Source: Candidatus Viadribacter manganicus
Lineage (GTDB): Bacteria; Pseudomonadota; Alphaproteobacteria; Caulobacterales; Aquidulcibacteraceae
Assembly: GCF_001679665.1 (NCBI RefSeq)
Contig: NZ_CP013244.1
Span: forward strand, 1,992,980 to 2,056,979
DNA: 64,000 nucleotides
Direction of reading: 5' to 3'
Part shown: piece by piece, positions 1 to 9,194 of the stretch
How positions within the stretch are numbered: the first letter of the stretch is position 1
How the letters are laid out: the number at the start of each line of letters is the position of its first letter
The notes under the pieces: generated by a model
The model's database searches: none
The model's input: only the letters and a program-made list of their open reading frames with translations
What the model was told of the DNA's origin: nothing
Position numbers and translations under genes: made by a program

Positions 1-427
1 GCGTATCCAGCCGTCGGGCGGTCTCTCCGACGACGACATCAAGCGCATGGTCAAGGAAGCTGAAGAGCACGCCGGCGAAGACAAATCGCGCCGTGAAATG
101 GCCGAAGCCCGCAACCAGGGCGAAGCTCTGGTCCACGCCACTGAGAAATCTCTACAGGAAAACGGTGATAAGATCCCTGCGCCAGATAAGGCCGGAATCG
201 AAGCCGCAATCGCTGCGCTGAAGGCCGCGCTCGAAACTGAAGACACCGCCGAGATCGCCAGCAAGACGCAGGCCCTGGTGCAAGCATCGATGAAGATCGG
301 TGAAGCCCTGTACGGCGGCCAAGGCGGCGGCGGTGCTGATGGCGGCGACGCCGGCGGCCCGGACAAGGAAGGTGTTGTTGACGCCGACTTCGAAGAAGTC
401 GACGGCAACAGCAAGAAGAGCGCTTAA
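1..427 (+). CDS. dnaK: Chaperone DnaK, C-terminal part (cut by window edge)
   Basis: Hsp70 chaperone of the DnaK-DnaJ-GrpE cycle, acting in the cytoplasm. The frame is open from base 2 and gives the last 141 residues. It begins in the peptide-binding domain ([11 protein letters not shown], a typical DnaK motif), runs through the helical lid ([18 protein letters not shown]), and ends in a Gly-rich linker and an acidic tail with DADFEEVD close to the end, as in DnaK proteins. The ATPase domain lies outside the window. dnaJ follows after a terminator-like hairpin, the usual dnaK-dnaJ order. Identification is secure; only the left end is missing. Confidence 0.97.
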   Translation, partial: RIQPSGGLSDDDIKRMVKEAEEHAGEDKSRREMAEARNQGEALVHATEKSLQENGDKIPAPDKAGIEAAIAALKAALETEDTAEIASKTQALVQASMKIGEALYGGQGGGGADGGDAGGPDKEGVVDADFEEVDGNSKKSA

Positions 428-483
428 GCCAGTTACGACTTGAGGTCGCTCGATGCTGTTGCGCATCTCCCAAACTGAAATCG

Positions 484-520
484 GGCGGCTTCCCTCCTTG
501 CGAGGAAGCCGCCTCTTTCT
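484..520 (+). terminator. Hairpin between dnaK and dnaJ
   Basis: A perfect 10-bp stem (GGCGGCTTCC at 484-493 with GGAAGCCGCC at 504-513) is followed by the T-rich run TCTTTCT. It sits 57 bases after the dnaK stop and 16 bases before dnaJ, so it may partly terminate dnaK transcripts and lower dnaJ expression relative to dnaK. No separate dnaJ promoter is obvious in the short gap. Confidence 0.7.
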
Positions 521-535
521 CATCTCGGTGACAGC

Positions 536-1702
536 ATGAGTGCTGACCGTGATTATTACGAAGTGCTTGGCGTCGCGCGCGACGCTGACGCCACGACGAT
601 CAAATCAGCTTTTCGCAAACTGGCGATGAAGCTGCACCCGGACCAAAACCCGGGCTGCAAAGTCTCGGAAGATAAATTCAAAGAGCTTGGCGAAGCCTAC
701 GCCGTGCTTTCCGATCCGGAAAAGCGCGCTGCCTATGACCGCTATGGCAAAGCCGCATTTCAAGGCGGTGGACCAGGTGCAGGTGGCGGCTTCCACGGCG
801 CCGGCGCAGCTGACTTCTCCGATCTCTTCAATGAGATTTTCGGCGGCGGCTTCGAGGAAATGTTCTCGCGCGGTCGTGGCGGCGGACAGCGCAATGGTCC
901 TGCTCGCGGCGCAGATCTCCGCTACGACGTCGAGATCACGCTCGAGCAAGCCTTCCGCGGCAACGAACGCGAGATCGTCGTCCCGCGCGCACAAGCTTGT
1001 GAGCCCTGCAAAGGTTCGGGCTCGGAAGGCAACGCACCGCTCGAAACATGCGCCACCTGCCAAGGCGCCGGCCAAGTTCGCGCCCAGCAAGGCATGTTCC
1101 GCATGGTGCGCACCTGCCCTGCCTGCCACGGCCGTGGTCAATCGATCAAAACGCCGTGCCGTTCGTGCGGTGGGCGCGGGCAAACCCAAAAAGAGCGCAC
1201 GCTCTCGGTCAAGATCCCTGCTGGCGTCGAAGACGGCACGCGTATCCGTCTCTCCGGCGAGGGCGATGCTGGCGTTCGCGGCGGCCCAGCCGGAGATCTT
1301 TATCTCTTCCTCTCGGTGAAGCCGCACGCTCTGTTCGAGCGCGAAGGACCGGATCTCTACTGCCGCGCGCCCGCACCGATGGTGAAGGCAGCGCTGGGCG
1401 GTGAAATGGAAATCGCCACCATCGACGGCGAGCGCACCAAGATCGCCATTCCCGCGGGCGCACAGACCGGCCGGCGCTTCCGCGTCAAAGGCAAGGGAAT
1501 GACGCATCTACGCGGCAAGGATCGCGGTGATCTCCACGTCGAACTTTTGGTCGAAACGCCCGTGAACCTCACGGCGAAGCAGAAGAAACTGCTCGAAGAG
1601 TTCGCCAAAGATTGCAGCGAAGAAGCTCACCCGCAGACACAAGGCTTCTTCGACAGCATGAAGAAGTTCTTCGACGCCAACAGCGAACCGCCTGCGCGCT
1701 AA
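536..1702 (+). CDS. dnaJ: Co-chaperone DnaJ (Hsp40)
   Basis: Stimulates DnaK ATPase activity and delivers unfolded substrates. At 388 residues it has the full class I architecture. It has an N-terminal J domain with HPD at residues 34-36, then a Gly/Phe-rich linker (about 75-115). Four CxxCxGxG zinc repeats follow from about residue 155 to 225 (CEPCKGSG, CATCQGAG, CPACHGRG, CRSCGGRG), then the C-terminal substrate-binding domains. All eight zinc-binding cysteines are present. The ATG at 536 begins the J domain directly (MSADRDYYEVLGV). It follows dnaK and precedes dapB, the latter after a 36-base gap. Confidence 0.97.
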   Translation: MSADRDYYEVLGVARDADATTIKSAFRKLAMKLHPDQNPGCKVSEDKFKELGEAYAVLSDPEKRAAYDRYGKAAFQGGGPGAGGGFHGAGAADFSDLFNEIFGGGFEEMFSRGRGGGQRNGPARGADLRYDVEITLEQAFRGNEREIVVPRAQACEPCKGSGSEGNAPLETCATCQGAGQVRAQQGMFRMVRTCPACHGRGQSIKTPCRSCGGRGQTQKERTLSVKIPAGVEDGTRIRLSGEGDAGVRGGPAGDLYLFLSVKPHALFEREGPDLYCRAPAPMVKAALGGEMEIATIDGERTKIAIPAGAQTGRRFRVKGKGMTHLRGKDRGDLHVELLVETPVNLTAKQKKLLEEFAKDCSEEAHPQTQGFFDSMKKFFDANSEPPAR

Positions 1703-1738
1703 CTTGCCAGCCAGTGCGGCGCGGCTCACAACGGCGAT

Positions 1739-2545
1739 ATGACACTTTCCATCGCAATCGCCGGCGCTGGCGGCCGTATGGGCCGGGCGTTGGTGCGCGC
1801 GGCATCGGCTGATCCGCGCTTCCTCGTCTGCGGCGGCACCGAGCGTGGCGATGGCCAATTCCTCGGCATCGATCTTGGCGCGCTCGCGGGCGTCGCCCCG
1901 CTGATGATGAACGCCTCCGAGACCTCGAACCTCGCCGCCGACAAGGCCGAAGTCTGGATCGATTTCACAGCACCCAACGCAACCATCGAAGCGCTCGACG
2001 CCCTCGACGGCACGCCTGTCAAAGGCGCAATCATCGGCACTACCGGTCTTTCAGATGAGCAAGAAGCAAAGATCGCCGCTCACGCCGAACGCATCGCTAT
2101 CGTCCGCTCAGGCAATTTCAGTCTAGGCGTCAACCTGCTCGCGGCGCTCGTGGAACAAGCCGCGCAGCGCCTCGGTCCCGATTGGGACATTGAAATCACC
2201 GAAGCGCATCATCGGCGCAAGGTCGACGCGCCTTCAGGCACGGCCCTCCTCCTCGGCGACGCTGCCGCTCACGGGCGCAACGTGAAACTCTCCGACGCAC
2301 GCCTCAAGCCACACGACGGCATCACCGGTCCTCGGAAAGAAGGCGGCATCGGCTTCTCCGCAATTCGCGGCGGCGGCATCGTCGGCGATCACGACGTGCG
2401 CTTCATCGCCGAGCGCGAAGTCCTCACGCTTTCGCATCACGCCTCAGATCGCGCCGTGTTCGCGGATGGCGCTCTCGCCGCAGCGCTCTGGGTCGCAGAC
2501 AAACGCCCCGGCCTTTATTCGATGCGCGACGTATTGGGATTGTAA
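1739..2545 (+). CDS. dapB: 4-hydroxy-tetrahydrodipicolinate reductase DapB
   Basis: NAD(P)H-dependent reduction in the diaminopimelate/lysine pathway, supplying peptidoglycan and lysine precursors. The 268-residue length is normal for DapB. The nucleotide-binding loop GAGGRMGRAL is at residues 9-18. The catalytic/substrate block EAHHRRKVDAPSGTAL falls near residues 153-168, containing the His-His pair, the Lys and the PSGTA loop. The C-terminal half carries the conserved HHASDRAVFADGAL block. No strong Shine-Dalgarno sequence precedes the ATG, but the family N-terminus starts exactly here. Its last 31 bases overlap the convergent DUF2244 gene. Confidence 0.96.
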   Translation: MTLSIAIAGAGGRMGRALVRAASADPRFLVCGGTERGDGQFLGIDLGALAGVAPLMMNASETSNLAADKAEVWIDFTAPNATIEALDALDGTPVKGAIIGTTGLSDEQEAKIAAHAERIAIVRSGNFSLGVNLLAALVEQAAQRLGPDWDIEITEAHHRRKVDAPSGTALLLGDAAAHGRNVKLSDARLKPHDGITGPRKEGGIGFSAIRGGGIVGDHDVRFIAEREVLTLSHHASDRAVFADGALAAALWVADKRPGLYSMRDVLGL

Positions 2546-3036
2546 GGACCGCGCTTTGCCTTGCTGAGCGCCAGACTCAACGCTGCAGCAAACCCATCGC
2601 ATTCCTTCGGCGACAAGAACGCCCCAAGCCGCATTTGCCCTTCGCGCTCACGGATTAACACGCCACGTCCGTCGCGTGCGACTTGCGCCCATATCGGGTT
2701 CAACACCCAATGCGTTGCGATCCCGTCCTGATTCACCGCCGCGACATGCACCTTTCCCGGCGCAATCCGCACATATTCCGCGGCCTTCCCTGCGCGATAA
2801 TTGATCCAGTACGCCAGCCACAGCGCCAGTACATCCAGCCCCAGAAAGCCCGCGACCGGAAACGCACCCTGCACCCAGAAGAACAGCGCTACCGCCACAT
2901 TCACAGCGATCACGGCGACCAACATATATTTAAACGCCCGCGCACTCAGGCTTCGATGCGGACGCAGGCTTGCATCCATCAAAAGCGGTCCGTCCAAGAA
3001 CGGCGCGTCCGGTGAGCGTTCCCACGTCGGCCTCAT
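2515..3036 (-). CDS. DUF2244 family membrane protein
   Basis: A 173-residue predicted inner-membrane protein matching the DUF2244 family, which is common in alphaproteobacteria and of unknown function. Two adjacent hydrophobic helices lie near residues 40-85 (YMLVAVIAVNVAVALFF, then FLGLDVLALWLAYWI). They are followed by a soluble part with the family-like WVLNPIWAQV and a C-terminal SPKECDGFAAALSLAL. I chose the ATG at 3036 because MRPTWERSPDAPF begins the conserved part; the frame is open further upstream without another plausible start. It is convergent with dapB (31-base overlap) and divergent from nth (48-base gap). Confidence 0.8.
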   Translation of the reverse strand: MRPTWERSPDAPFLDGPLLMDASLRPHRSLSARAFKYMLVAVIAVNVAVALFFWVQGAFPVAGFLGLDVLALWLAYWINYRAGKAAEYVRIAPGKVHVAAVNQDGIATHWVLNPIWAQVARDGRGVLIREREGQMRLGAFLSPKECDGFAAALSLALSKAKRGPYNPNTSRIE

Positions 3037-3084
3037 GTCTCTAAGACTAACCCAGCAGCTTCGACTGCCAAGGATTGAAAACAC

Positions 3085-3783
3085 GTGGCCAAGCGCCTGA
3101 CCAAAGCCAAGGCCGAAGAGCTTTACGCCCGCCTCGCTCACGTGCGCCCAGACCCCAAGACCGAGCTGGACTACACCAACCCATATACGCTCCTCGTCGC
3201 CGTCGTACTCTCGGCCCAGGCGACCGATAAAGGCGTCAACCGCGCCACCGGCCCCCTCTTTCAGATCGCCGACACGCCGGCGAAAATGTTGAAGCTCGGC
3301 GAGGAGGGCGTGGCCGACCACATCAAGACGATCGGCCTCTGGCGCAACAAAGCCAAGAACGTCGTCGCGCTGAGTCAAAATCTGATCGACCAACACAACG
3401 GCGAAGTCCCGCGCGAACGCGACGCGCTCGAAGCCTTGCCCGGCGTTGGGCGGAAGACAGCAAACGTCGTGCTCATGGAAATTTTTGGCGAAGGCACAAT
3501 TGCGGTCGATACGCACGTGTTTCGCGTCGCCAACCGCACCGGATTGGCTTCAGGCACAACGCCCGCAGAGGTGGAAGATCAGTTGATGCGGATCACGCCG
3601 CCCAAGTACCTGCACGGCGCACACCACTGGCTGATCCTGCACGGACGCTACACGTGCTTAGCGCGCAAGCCAGAGTGCCCGCGCTGCGTCATTGCCGATC
3701 TTTGCGTGTTTCAGCCCAAGACACGTGCGATAGCGCCAACGAAAGCGTCCGCCCCTTCGGGCGCGAAATCGAAGAAGAGATAA
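3085..3783 (+). CDS. nth: Endonuclease III (base-excision repair glycosylase/AP lyase)
   Basis: Removes oxidised pyrimidines and cleaves at AP sites. At 232 residues it has the helix-hairpin-helix LPGVGRKTANVVL near residues 115-130, whose Lys is the catalytic nucleophile. VDTHVFRVANR near residue 140 holds the catalytic Asp. A C-x6-C-x2-C-x5-C [4Fe-4S] loop lies near residues 190-207 (CLARKPECPRCVIADLC). The start is GTG at 3085, preceded by AAGGA at about 3070. The Lys-rich C-terminus overlaps the convergent ATP-grasp gene by 73 bases, a long overlap for two intact genes. Confidence 0.96.
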   Translation: MAKRLTKAKAEELYARLAHVRPDPKTELDYTNPYTLLVAVVLSAQATDKGVNRATGPLFQIADTPAKMLKLGEEGVADHIKTIGLWRNKAKNVVALSQNLIDQHNGEVPRERDALEALPGVGRKTANVVLMEIFGEGTIAVDTHVFRVANRTGLASGTTPAEVEDQLMRITPPKYLHGAHHWLILHGRYTCLARKPECPRCVIADLCVFQPKTRAIAPTKASAPSGAKSKKR

Positions 3784-4592
3784 GGCTCAATCGCTTCGAT
3801 CTCGATCACGCGCCAGGCGCCGTCGTCGCCGAGCACTAAATCGATGCGTACATAAAGCAGGTCCTGCGGCGCGCGCGCCCGCGCGGCCTCTGCGGCTTGA
3901 ATGGCGGCGTGCGGCGGCGTTTCGGCTACAAATCGCGCACCGGAGACGTTTGCGAGCCAATCGCCAGCCGCCGGCACTTTTCGCACTGCATGCGAGTAAG
4001 CGCCGCCAAACCAGAACAGCGACCGCTCCCCTTCTGTCTCAATCGAACGCAGATAAGGCTGGATCATCGCTGGTCCGATCGGGCCATCGATCAGAGCGGC
4101 CTCGCTCCATGCATTACGTTTGAGCCGTACGGTACGAACCGATCCCGCACCCACTTGCGGCTTCACAACAATCTCCGCCGCGTCGAGAGCGTCGAACGCC
4201 TGCGCCACATTGTGTGCGCCGGGCTTGCCGTCGGTCCACACGGTCTCAATGGCGGAGGGTCCGAGTTCTTTCAGATAGGTCTTGCGCAAATTCCAGCGCA
4301 CGACCGCCGGCAGATTGAGGACACGCAGACCCGCACGCTCATGCGCCTCGAGCGTCGCCACGAACTGATCAGCGCGCTCGGTGTAATCCCAAGTCGTCCG
4401 GATGACGGCCAGATCAAAGCCGTGTTGCGGCAGATCCATCTCATCCCAATAGACCACTTCGAAATCGATCCCGCGCTGCTTGCCCGCGGCGAGAATGAGA
4501 TCACGGCTCTTCTCTTCAAGCGGCGGCACCACGCCCGGCCCCAGCGGCGTGCCGCGATACGAACGGCCCGTGAGATAAGCCACGCGCGCCAT
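3711..4592 (-). CDS. ATP-grasp domain protein (RimK/DcsG-like)
   Basis: A 293-residue ATP-grasp fold protein, resembling uncharacterised alphaproteobacterial relatives of the ligase DcsG/RimK. Visible marks are an N-terminal VAYLTGRS, the VIRTTWDYTERADQF block near residues 65-80, NLRKTYLKELG, the nucleotide-binding stretch EIVVKPQVGAGSVRTVRL, and the metal-ligand segment WRVIEIEAIEPYLFF near the end. ATP-grasp ligases join a carboxylate to an amine or thiol; the substrate cannot be read from sequence. The ATG overlaps the stop of the upstream lipoprotein gene (TAATG), so the two are probably translationally coupled. Confidence 0.75.
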   Translation of the reverse strand: MARVAYLTGRSYRGTPLGPGVVPPLEEKSRDLILAAGKQRGIDFEVVYWDEMDLPQHGFDLAVIRTTWDYTERADQFVATLEAHERAGLRVLNLPAVVRWNLRKTYLKELGPSAIETVWTDGKPGAHNVAQAFDALDAAEIVVKPQVGAGSVRTVRLKRNAWSEAALIDGPIGPAMIQPYLRSIETEGERSLFWFGGAYSHAVRKVPAAGDWLANVSGARFVAETPPHAAIQAAEAARARAPQDLLYVRIDLVLGDDGAWRVIEIEAIEPYLFFDFAPEGADAFVGAIARVLG

Positions 4593-4990
4593 TATGAGCG
4601 GCGCGCCGCTGCTTCCACCGCGCATTGGTCCAAGGTCGGCGCCGCAACCCCTGCCCGGCGCGCGCTTGGATGCGCCTCCTGAAGCCGCATCGCATTGCGC
4701 GCATCGGCCGCGAACAGCATCAGCAATGCGCAATTCTCGAACCGATACGTAAGCGCCGTTCCCGCACCGTCGCGGCGCACGATATCGGCCTGGCCGAAAT
4801 AGCGCTCCACATCCTGCAGCGACGGCGCATCAGCGCCTCCGGCGGCGCGCAACAATTGCGCTTGCCTGGAAGACGAGGTCGAACCCGAAGGCCCCGTGGG
4901 CGCGGCGTCGTTATTTGAGGGCGAAGTCGGCGCGGCGGTTGCGCAGGCGGCGAGCAGCGCGAGGGCTGCCAGTGAGGCGATGAATCTCAT
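4592..4990 (-). CDS. Small predicted lipoprotein, unknown function
   Basis: A 132-residue protein I do not recognise. MRFIASLAALALLAACATAA is a type II (lipoprotein) signal with lipobox LAAC, so Cys-16 should be lipidated. A Ser/Thr/Pro-rich linker follows. The C-terminal domain has LQDVERYFGQADIVRRDG and TALTYRFENCALLMLF and looks like a small alpha/beta module of the kind seen in SmpA/OmlA-like lipoproteins; that comparison is only an impression. I took the ATG at 4990, where the signal peptide begins. It overlaps the ATP-grasp gene by one base and is divergent from the PfkB gene. Confidence 0.7.
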   Translation of the reverse strand: MRFIASLAALALLAACATAAPTSPSNNDAAPTGPSGSTSSSRQAQLLRAAGGADAPSLQDVERYFGQADIVRRDGAGTALTYRFENCALLMLFAADARNAMRLQEAHPSARRAGVAAPTLDQCAVEAAARRS

Positions 4991-5081
4991 GCGCGCGAAT
5001 GTGCCGCCGCCCGCCCTGGCCCGCAATGCTTGCCACGCCTCATTCCGCGCGCTTTAAGGCCCCAACTCCAAGGATTAACTC

Positions 5082-6080
5082 ATGACAAGCTCGACCTACG
5101 ATGTCGTCGCCGTCGGCAACGCCATTATCGACATCCTGAAGCCGGTAACGGACCAGTTCCTGGCCGAAGAAGGCATCGCTAAGGGCGGAATGACTTTGAT
5201 CGACGAAGCGCGGGCCGATCACCTGACTACACGCCTCGCAGATCCTGTCGTTGCAGCGGGTGGTTCCGCCGCCAACACGGTTACCGGCGTTGCGAGCTTC
5301 GGCGGCACAGCTGGCTATATCGGCAAAGTCGCCCAAGATGATCTCGGCGCTCGCTTCACCAAGGAATTCCGCGCCGCCGGCGTTGCCTTCAACACCGCCC
5401 CGCGCCCGGGCACGCCCGGCACCGCGCGCTCATTGATCGTCGTCACACCCGATGGCCAGCGCTCCATGAATACCTATCTCGGCGCCTCCACGCTGCTAAG
5501 CGCTGAAGATCTCGATGAGGAGCTCATCCAATCGGGCCAAACACTCTTCCTCGAAGGCTACTTGTTCGATCGCGACGAAGCGAAAGCCGCATTCGTGCGC
5601 GCTGCCGAAATCGCACGCGCCGCGGACCGTAAGGTTTCACTTACCCTCTCGGATACGTTCTGCGTCGATCGCCACCGCGATAGCTTCCGCCACCTCGTGG
5701 CCGGCCACGTCGACATTCTGTTCTGCAACGAGTCCGAAATTCTCTCGCTCTACGAATGCATTGATCTTGGCGACGCGATTGCTCAGGCCCGCAAGGCCTG
5801 TCCCCTCGTTGCGGTGACGCGCTCAGAGCACGGCTCCCTCATCGTGACCAAGGACGATACCGTCGAAGCCAAAGCGTTCTCGGTTTCCAAGGTCGTCGAC
5901 ACAACAGGTGCGGGTGATCAGTACGCGGCTGGCTTCCTCTTCGGATACACGCGCGGCAGATCGCTGGCTGAGTGCGGCGCTCTCGCTTCGCTTGCAGCAG
6001 CCGAAGTCATCTCACACATGGGCCCGCGTCCCGAGACAAGCCTGCGTGAACTTGCCCAGCAACGCGGCCTCAGCATCTAA
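5082..6080 (+). CDS. PfkB-family carbohydrate/adenosine kinase
   Basis: A 332-residue ribokinase-fold kinase. The N-terminal signature [16 protein letters not shown] (about residues 62-77) and the C-terminal catalytic motif [14 protein letters not shown] (about 267-280, Asp of GAGD the general base) are both intact. [13 protein letters not shown] and FCNESEI are typical of the adenosine kinase-like branch found next to hslUV in alphaproteobacteria. The likely substrate is therefore adenosine or a sugar, but the family is broad. AAGGA stands 8 bases before the ATG. Its TAA shares three bases with the stop of convergent hslU. Confidence 0.9.
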   Translation: MTSSTYDVVAVGNAIIDILKPVTDQFLAEEGIAKGGMTLIDEARADHLTTRLADPVVAAGGSAANTVTGVASFGGTAGYIGKVAQDDLGARFTKEFRAAGVAFNTAPRPGTPGTARSLIVVTPDGQRSMNTYLGASTLLSAEDLDEELIQSGQTLFLEGYLFDRDEAKAAFVRAAEIARAADRKVSLTLSDTFCVDRHRDSFRHLVAGHVDILFCNESEILSLYECIDLGDAIAQARKACPLVAVTRSEHGSLIVTKDDTVEAKAFSVSKVVDTTGAGDQYAAGFLFGYTRGRSLAECGALASLAAAEVISHMGPRPETSLRELAQQRGLSI

Positions 6081-7381
6081 AGAATAAATCGGCTCAAATC
6101 CGCGTTCTTGGCGAGCGCGCCAACATTGCTGCGGACATAGTCCGCATCGATGTGCACCGTCTCGCCACTGCGATCCGGTGCGGTATAGCTCACCTCGTCG
6201 AGTAAGCGCTCCATCACCGTCTGCAAGCGGCGCGCACCGATATTTTCGACAGTGCTGTTAACGTCCGCAGCGATGCCGGCAATTGCTTCAACGGCATCGT
6301 CGGTAATATCGAGCGTAACGCCCTCGGTTTTCAGCAATGCTTTGTACTGCGTAACCAAACTTGCTTCCGGCTCGGTCAAGATGCGGCGGAAATCTTCGCG
6401 TGTAAGCGCTTGCAACTCGACACGAATAGGCAATCGTCCCTGCAATTCAGGCAGCAAATCTGACGGTTTCGAGACGTGAAACGCGCCGGACGCAATAAAT
6501 AGAATGTGGTCCGTCTTCACCTGACCATGCTTGGTCGTAACGATCGTGCCCTCAATCAAGGGCAACAAATCGCGCTGCACGCCTTCACGACTGACATCGC
6601 CGCCGCCGACCCGTTCTGAGCGCGAGGCGATCTTGTCGATTTCATCGATGAATACGATTCCATCCTCAGCGGTAAGCGTCAGCGCCTCTTTGACCAGGGT
6701 GTCTTGATCAATGAGCTTGTCGCTCTCCTCACGCACTAGCGGCTCATAAGCTTCATCGACGGTCATCCGCACACGCTTGGTGCGCTTCCCAAACGCTTTG
6801 CCAAAGATCTCCCCGATATTGACCATGCCCATGCCGGGTTGGCCCGGGATATCGAGCCCGCCCATCGGGCTTGCGTTATCTTCGACATCAATCTCAACGG
6901 CCGAGCCGCCGAGCTCACTGTTGCGCAATTTCTTCCGGAAAGACTCGCGCGTTGCGGCGCTCGATCCCTGCCCTACGAGCGCATCAATCACCCGCTCTTC
7001 AGCTGCCGCTTCAGCGCGCGCGCGCACTTCGCGCCGCCGCCGTTCCCGAACCAAATTCAGCGACACTTCCACCAGATCGCGGATAATCTGTTCCACGTCA
7101 CGTCCGACATAGCCGACCTCTGTGAACTTCGTTGCCTCGACCTTTAGAAAGGGAGCGCCCGCGAGTTTTGCCAAACGCCGCGCGATTTCAGTTTTGCCGA
7201 CGCCCGTCGGCCCGATCATCAGAATGTTCTTCGGCGTTACCTCCTCGCGGAGGTCATCCGGCAATTGTTTACGCCGCCAGCGATTGCGCAGCGCAATTGC
7301 AACCGCGCGTTTAGCGTCGTTCTGACCGACAATGTAGCGATCCAACTCAGAAACGATTTCACGGGGCGAGAAATGGGTCAT
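6077..7381 (-). CDS. hslU: ATP-dependent protease ATPase subunit HslU
   Basis: AAA+ unfoldase of the HslUV (ClpYQ) protease. At 434 residues it has Walker A GPTGVGKT at 57-64 and Walker B VFIDEIDK about two-thirds along. The I domain lies between them (coiled [20 protein letters not shown]), and the extreme C-terminal LSRFIL tail inserts into HslV. HslV lies upstream on the same strand but is separated from hslU by a membrane-protein gene. The ATG at 7381 starts the conserved [20 protein letters not shown] region. Confidence 0.97.
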   Translation of the reverse strand: MTHFSPREIVSELDRYIVGQNDAKRAVAIALRNRWRRKQLPDDLREEVTPKNILMIGPTGVGKTEIARRLAKLAGAPFLKVEATKFTEVGYVGRDVEQIIRDLVEVSLNLVRERRRREVRARAEAAAEERVIDALVGQGSSAATRESFRKKLRNSELGGSAVEIDVEDNASPMGGLDIPGQPGMGMVNIGEIFGKAFGKRTKRVRMTVDEAYEPLVREESDKLIDQDTLVKEALTLTAEDGIVFIDEIDKIASRSERVGGGDVSREGVQRDLLPLIEGTIVTTKHGQVKTDHILFIASGAFHVSKPSDLLPELQGRLPIRVELQALTREDFRRILTEPEASLVTQYKALLKTEGVTLDITDDAVEAIAGIAADVNSTVENIGARRLQTVMERLLDEVSYTAPDRSGETVHIDADYVRSNVGALAKNADLSRFIL

Positions 7382-7440
7382 GGCTCGCCAGATTTAGGCG
7401 CACCCCTGCTTCGCGTGAAGTGCGGCGTCTCGTCGATAAC

Positions 7441-8625
7441 CTAGGTGGCTGGTGACGCTTCCGGCGGGAAAATTCGCGCCCATGCACCGTCAGGCTTGAC
7501 CCAACCCAAAAGCGCGCGGCGGGCGCTGTGCCAACTCGCACCAAGGATCAAAACAAATGCGCCGAGCACGATCAGCGTCGAGGCCGCTAGCGCGCCAGCG
7601 CCCATACCGACAGCATTCATCAGGATGCCGATCGCCACGCCCGTTGTGATCAATGTCGAGACAATCAGCACCCGGCGATTGATGAGCAGCGAGACGATGC
7701 CCAGCAGCAACACCACGGCTAAGGTTATGCCCGCGTGCGCAATTGCGTTGTTCCCGCCTTCGGCAGCCGATGCAACCAAAGCGCCCGACGATGAAAAACC
7801 GGCCTGCTCACCGAACATCTGGCCAATCAACCCGAACGCACCATTCAAAATGAACGGCGCCGCTGCAAAGTGAAGCCAAAAGCCGTTGTCGGAATAGCGT
7901 GTCGTCCGCGCAGGATCACGCGCATCGAACGCAACACCGGCCAGGAACAACAGCAAGCCGAGCCCAAGCTCAAGCGGCGCCAGATACTGCATCGTGAGTT
8001 CGAAATTCGCCGTCAGCGCCGCAACGATCACGAACAACGCAATGCCGCCACCGGCAAAGCCAAGTGAGAACGGCAGGCGGAAGCGCGCGTAAAACGCGAG
8101 CGGCGCTAGGAATGCAAACGCCGTTGCGACCCAAATGCCCATGCGCAATTCCGGCGGCATCGTCGACATATCGAGGCCGGTGCCGTCAAAACCGCGGCCC
8201 ACAAGCACGCCGGCATAAAGCAATGCCACAGCCATCACCGTGAACACCGTGAGCGAAATCACAATTGCGATCGCAGGCAAGAACAAACGACGGCGACGCG
8301 CGAATACTTCGCCAAGACTCCACATCACCGCGCCGCATCCTGCGAACAGCGCACCGGTCGTAATCGCGCCCGCCTGCGGACTATCTACGCCCGAGGTCGC
8401 GACATAAACCGAAACCCCAATCGCAAGACCGATCGCGAGCAAGGCGATGCCTGTCGCCAAGAAGACGTCGTGGAAATTTCTTAAGAAACGGAGATCCTCC
8501 TCCCCGCTCGGCGTCGCCGACACGCCAGCGGCGCGGGAGGCCAAAAAGTCGTGGAGCGGGCCAACCTGTTCGGCGTTGATCACACCGGCTGCGGCTGCAG
8601 CTTCCAACGCGCCACGTTCAGCCAT
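7441..8625 (-). CDS. Polytopic membrane protein between hslV and hslU (DUF2157-like)
   Basis: A 394-residue protein with a short soluble N-terminus ([20 protein letters not shown], reminiscent of the DUF2157 start) and about ten hydrophobic segments, for example [36 protein letters not shown] and [15 protein letters not shown]. Function is unknown. Its start overlaps the end of hslV by 8 bases and it ends 59 bases before hslU, so it sits inside the hslVU operon and is likely co-transcribed. A membrane protein in this position is not part of the standard hslVU arrangement. Assignment to DUF2157 is from general resemblance only. Confidence 0.75.
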   Translation of the reverse strand: MAERGALEAAAAAGVINAEQVGPLHDFLASRAAGVSATPSGEEDLRFLRNFHDVFLATGIALLAIGLAIGVSVYVATSGVDSPQAGAITTGALFAGCGAVMWSLGEVFARRRRLFLPAIAIVISLTVFTVMAVALLYAGVLVGRGFDGTGLDMSTMPPELRMGIWVATAFAFLAPLAFYARFRLPFSLGFAGGGIALFVIVAALTANFELTMQYLAPLELGLGLLLFLAGVAFDARDPARTTRYSDNGFWLHFAAAPFILNGAFGLIGQMFGEQAGFSSSGALVASAAEGGNNAIAHAGITLAVVLLLGIVSLLINRRVLIVSTLITTGVAIGILMNAVGMGAGALAASTLIVLGAFVLILGASWHSARRALLGWVKPDGAWARIFPPEASPAT

Positions 8626-9163
8626 TCAGCGTCTCCACCGTCAGATTACCGTTCGTATATACGCAAATCTGAGCCGCGATCTCCATCGCTTTGCGAGCAA
8701 TAACCTCGGGATCGTCGACATAGTCATAGAGAGCGCGCGCCGCCGCGAGGGCGTAATTGCCCCCGGAGCCCACTGCGATCACCTGATGCTCCGGCTCCAA
8801 CACATCGCCGGCGCCGGTCAAAAGCAGGGTCTCGTCCTTATCCGCCACAATCAGCATCGCATCCAAACGACGCAGCGCCCGATCAGTGCGCCAATCCTTG
8901 GCAAGCTCAACACAAGCGCGCGCCAGTTGACCGGGAAAGCGCTCCAGCTTGGTCTCCAGCCGCTCGAACAAAGCGAACGCATCGGCGGTCGAGCCGGCAA
9001 AGCCGACGATCACCGAACCTATACCGAGGGCGCGCACCTTACGTGCATTGCCTTTGAGGATCGTCGGCCCCGCCGAGACTTGCCCGTCGCCGGCGATCAC
9101 AACCTTACCGCCCTTACGCACGCACACGATGGTGGTGCCGTGCCACCCTGGCTGATCTGTCAT
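8618..9163 (-). CDS. hslV: ATP-dependent protease peptidase subunit HslV
   Basis: Threonine protease that assembles as a double ring and is capped by HslU. The 181-residue protein starts [15 protein letters not shown]; cleavage before Thr-10 in the HGTT motif would expose the catalytic N-terminal threonine. [19 protein letters not shown] and [13 protein letters not shown] are hallmark HslV blocks. It is the first gene of a three-gene minus-strand unit (hslV, membrane protein, hslU). Confidence 0.97.
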   Translation of the reverse strand: MTDQPGWHGTTIVCVRKGGKVVIAGDGQVSAGPTILKGNARKVRALGIGSVIVGFAGSTADAFALFERLETKLERFPGQLARACVELAKDWRTDRALRRLDAMLIVADKDETLLLTGAGDVLEPEHQVIAVGSGGNYALAAARALYDYVDDPEVIARKAMEIAAQICVYTNGNLTVETLNG

Positions 9164-9194
9164 ATTGGAGATGTGGCGGAGCCAAGCCCGCCGA

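Noticed and set aside
605..1507. 300-codon minus-strand frame opposite dnaJ
   Set aside because: Antisense shadow of an unambiguous dnaJ; low-complexity Ala/Arg content.
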